Shown piece after piece: positions 13,636 through 13,867 of a stretch of DNA of 13,867 bases (position 1 is the stretch's first letter; the number at the start of each line of letters is the position of its first letter). The DNA lies in contig JAUYJH010000047.1 in NCBI GenBank assembly GCA_030688705.1, positions 1 to 13,867 of the forward strand, written 5' to 3'. Below the pieces are notes generated by a model. It worked only from the letters and a program-made list of their open reading frames with translations. It did not search any database and was not told the DNA's origin. The translations under genes were made by a program, and so were the position numbers. Source of the stretch: Deltaproteobacteria bacterium. Its GTDB lineage: Bacteria > UBA10199 > SPLOWO2-01-44-7.

Positions 13636-13861
13636 CCTCTGAAAAACTTGGGCCGGGGTGAACTTTGAGAAAAGCCTGCGTAAGGCGATTTTAACATCCG
13701 GGATCCATCACCAAAATCGCCGACATAGGAGCGAATTTTTTGGGTGGCAAGGCTTGGCTTTGCCAAGCTACGCAGCAAATTCGAAGAATTTGCGGAGTAA
13801 GACACCCCAAAAAATGTCGCGTCTTTTCGAAAAGTTCACCCCGGCCCAAGTTTTTCAGAGG
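13636..13861. mobile_element. 226-bp MITE-like element with 31-bp terminal inverted repeats
   Basis: The left arm 13636-13666 (CCTCTGAAAAACTTGGGCCG...) and right arm 13831-13861 are perfect 31-bp inverted repeats. Inside are nested palindromes: GGCGATTTT/AAAATCGCC (13684-13692/13713-13721), GCGAATTTTTTGGGTG against CACCCCAAAAAATGTCGC (13731-13746/13803-13820), GCTTGGC/GCCAAGC (13752-13758/13762-13768), and GCAAATTC/GAATTTGC (13775-13782/13786-13793). No protein-coding frame is credible. No clear target-site duplication is visible in the few flanking bases. It begins six bases after the mlaD stop, so a transcript of the operon would fold through it and may end there. Confidence 0.8.
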
Positions 13862-13867
13862 GTCTTA

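Noticed and set aside
13593..13805. Minus-strand 70-codon frame spanning the mlaD end and the inverted-repeat element
   Set aside because: It runs across mlaD antisense and the palindromic element and has no protein-like features.

Overview
The window is bacterial chromosome from a Gram-negative (diderm), mesophile-like organism. The evidence is a Mla-type MCE/ABC lipid-transport operon (mlaE-mlaF-mlaD) with an outer-membrane-like tail on MlaD, a biosynthetic alanine racemase, an scpA-scpB pair and proteobacterial-style palindromic intergenic repeats. Moderate GC, many long unrecognised proteins and several repeat families fit a deltaproteobacteria-like or related uncultivated lineage. That placement is inference; no rRNA marker is present.

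Layout. (1) 1-1166, plus strand: the 3' end of scpA, all of scpB, then two terminator hairpins. (2) 1222-1871, minus strand: initiator tRNA-fMet, preceded by a RelE/ParE-type toxin and its ribbon-helix-helix-like antitoxin. (3) 1915-5936, minus strand: an unusual pair of related proteins. The first is a soluble histidine-kinase-like protein of about 898 residues with two copies of an unrecognised module, WPPxPE-x10-LLGW. The second is a 407-residue relative that keeps the N-terminal helical region and one module but lacks the kinase core. A 24-codon ORF with a good ribosome-binding site lies between them and overlaps the kinase stop codon. (4) 5937-6424: no intact gene, but GC-rich palindromic repeats and a broken coding-like fragment. 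(5) 6425-9404, minus strand: hepT-mntA (HEPN plus minimal nucleotidyltransferase, type VII toxin-antitoxin) directly downstream of a 744-residue protein whose C-terminal half resembles a very divergent SelO/ABC1-like kinase fold. (6) 9474-13630, plus strand: alr-mlaE-mlaF-mlaD, with ATGA overlaps at alr/mlaE and mlaF/mlaD. (7) 13636-13861: a 226-bp element with perfect 31-bp terminal inverted repeats and nested internal hairpins.

How the genes relate. ScpA/ScpB serve chromosome condensation. Alr supplies D-alanine for peptidoglycan. MlaE-F-D form an inner-membrane lipid transporter, and the C-terminal beta-rich part of MlaD suggests a protein that spans the envelope by itself. The minus-strand block 1378-9404 is accessory-like: two toxin-antitoxin modules, an orphan kinase-like protein with a kinase-less relative, and a pseudokinase-like protein next to an AMPylating antitoxin.

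The points most worth following are the triplicated WPPxPE-x10-LLGW module, the SelO-like/MntA/HepT cluster, and the intergenic repeat carried in frame inside alr, with a member of the same repeat family between mlaE and mlaF. All identifications are from reading the sequence; no database search was possible.
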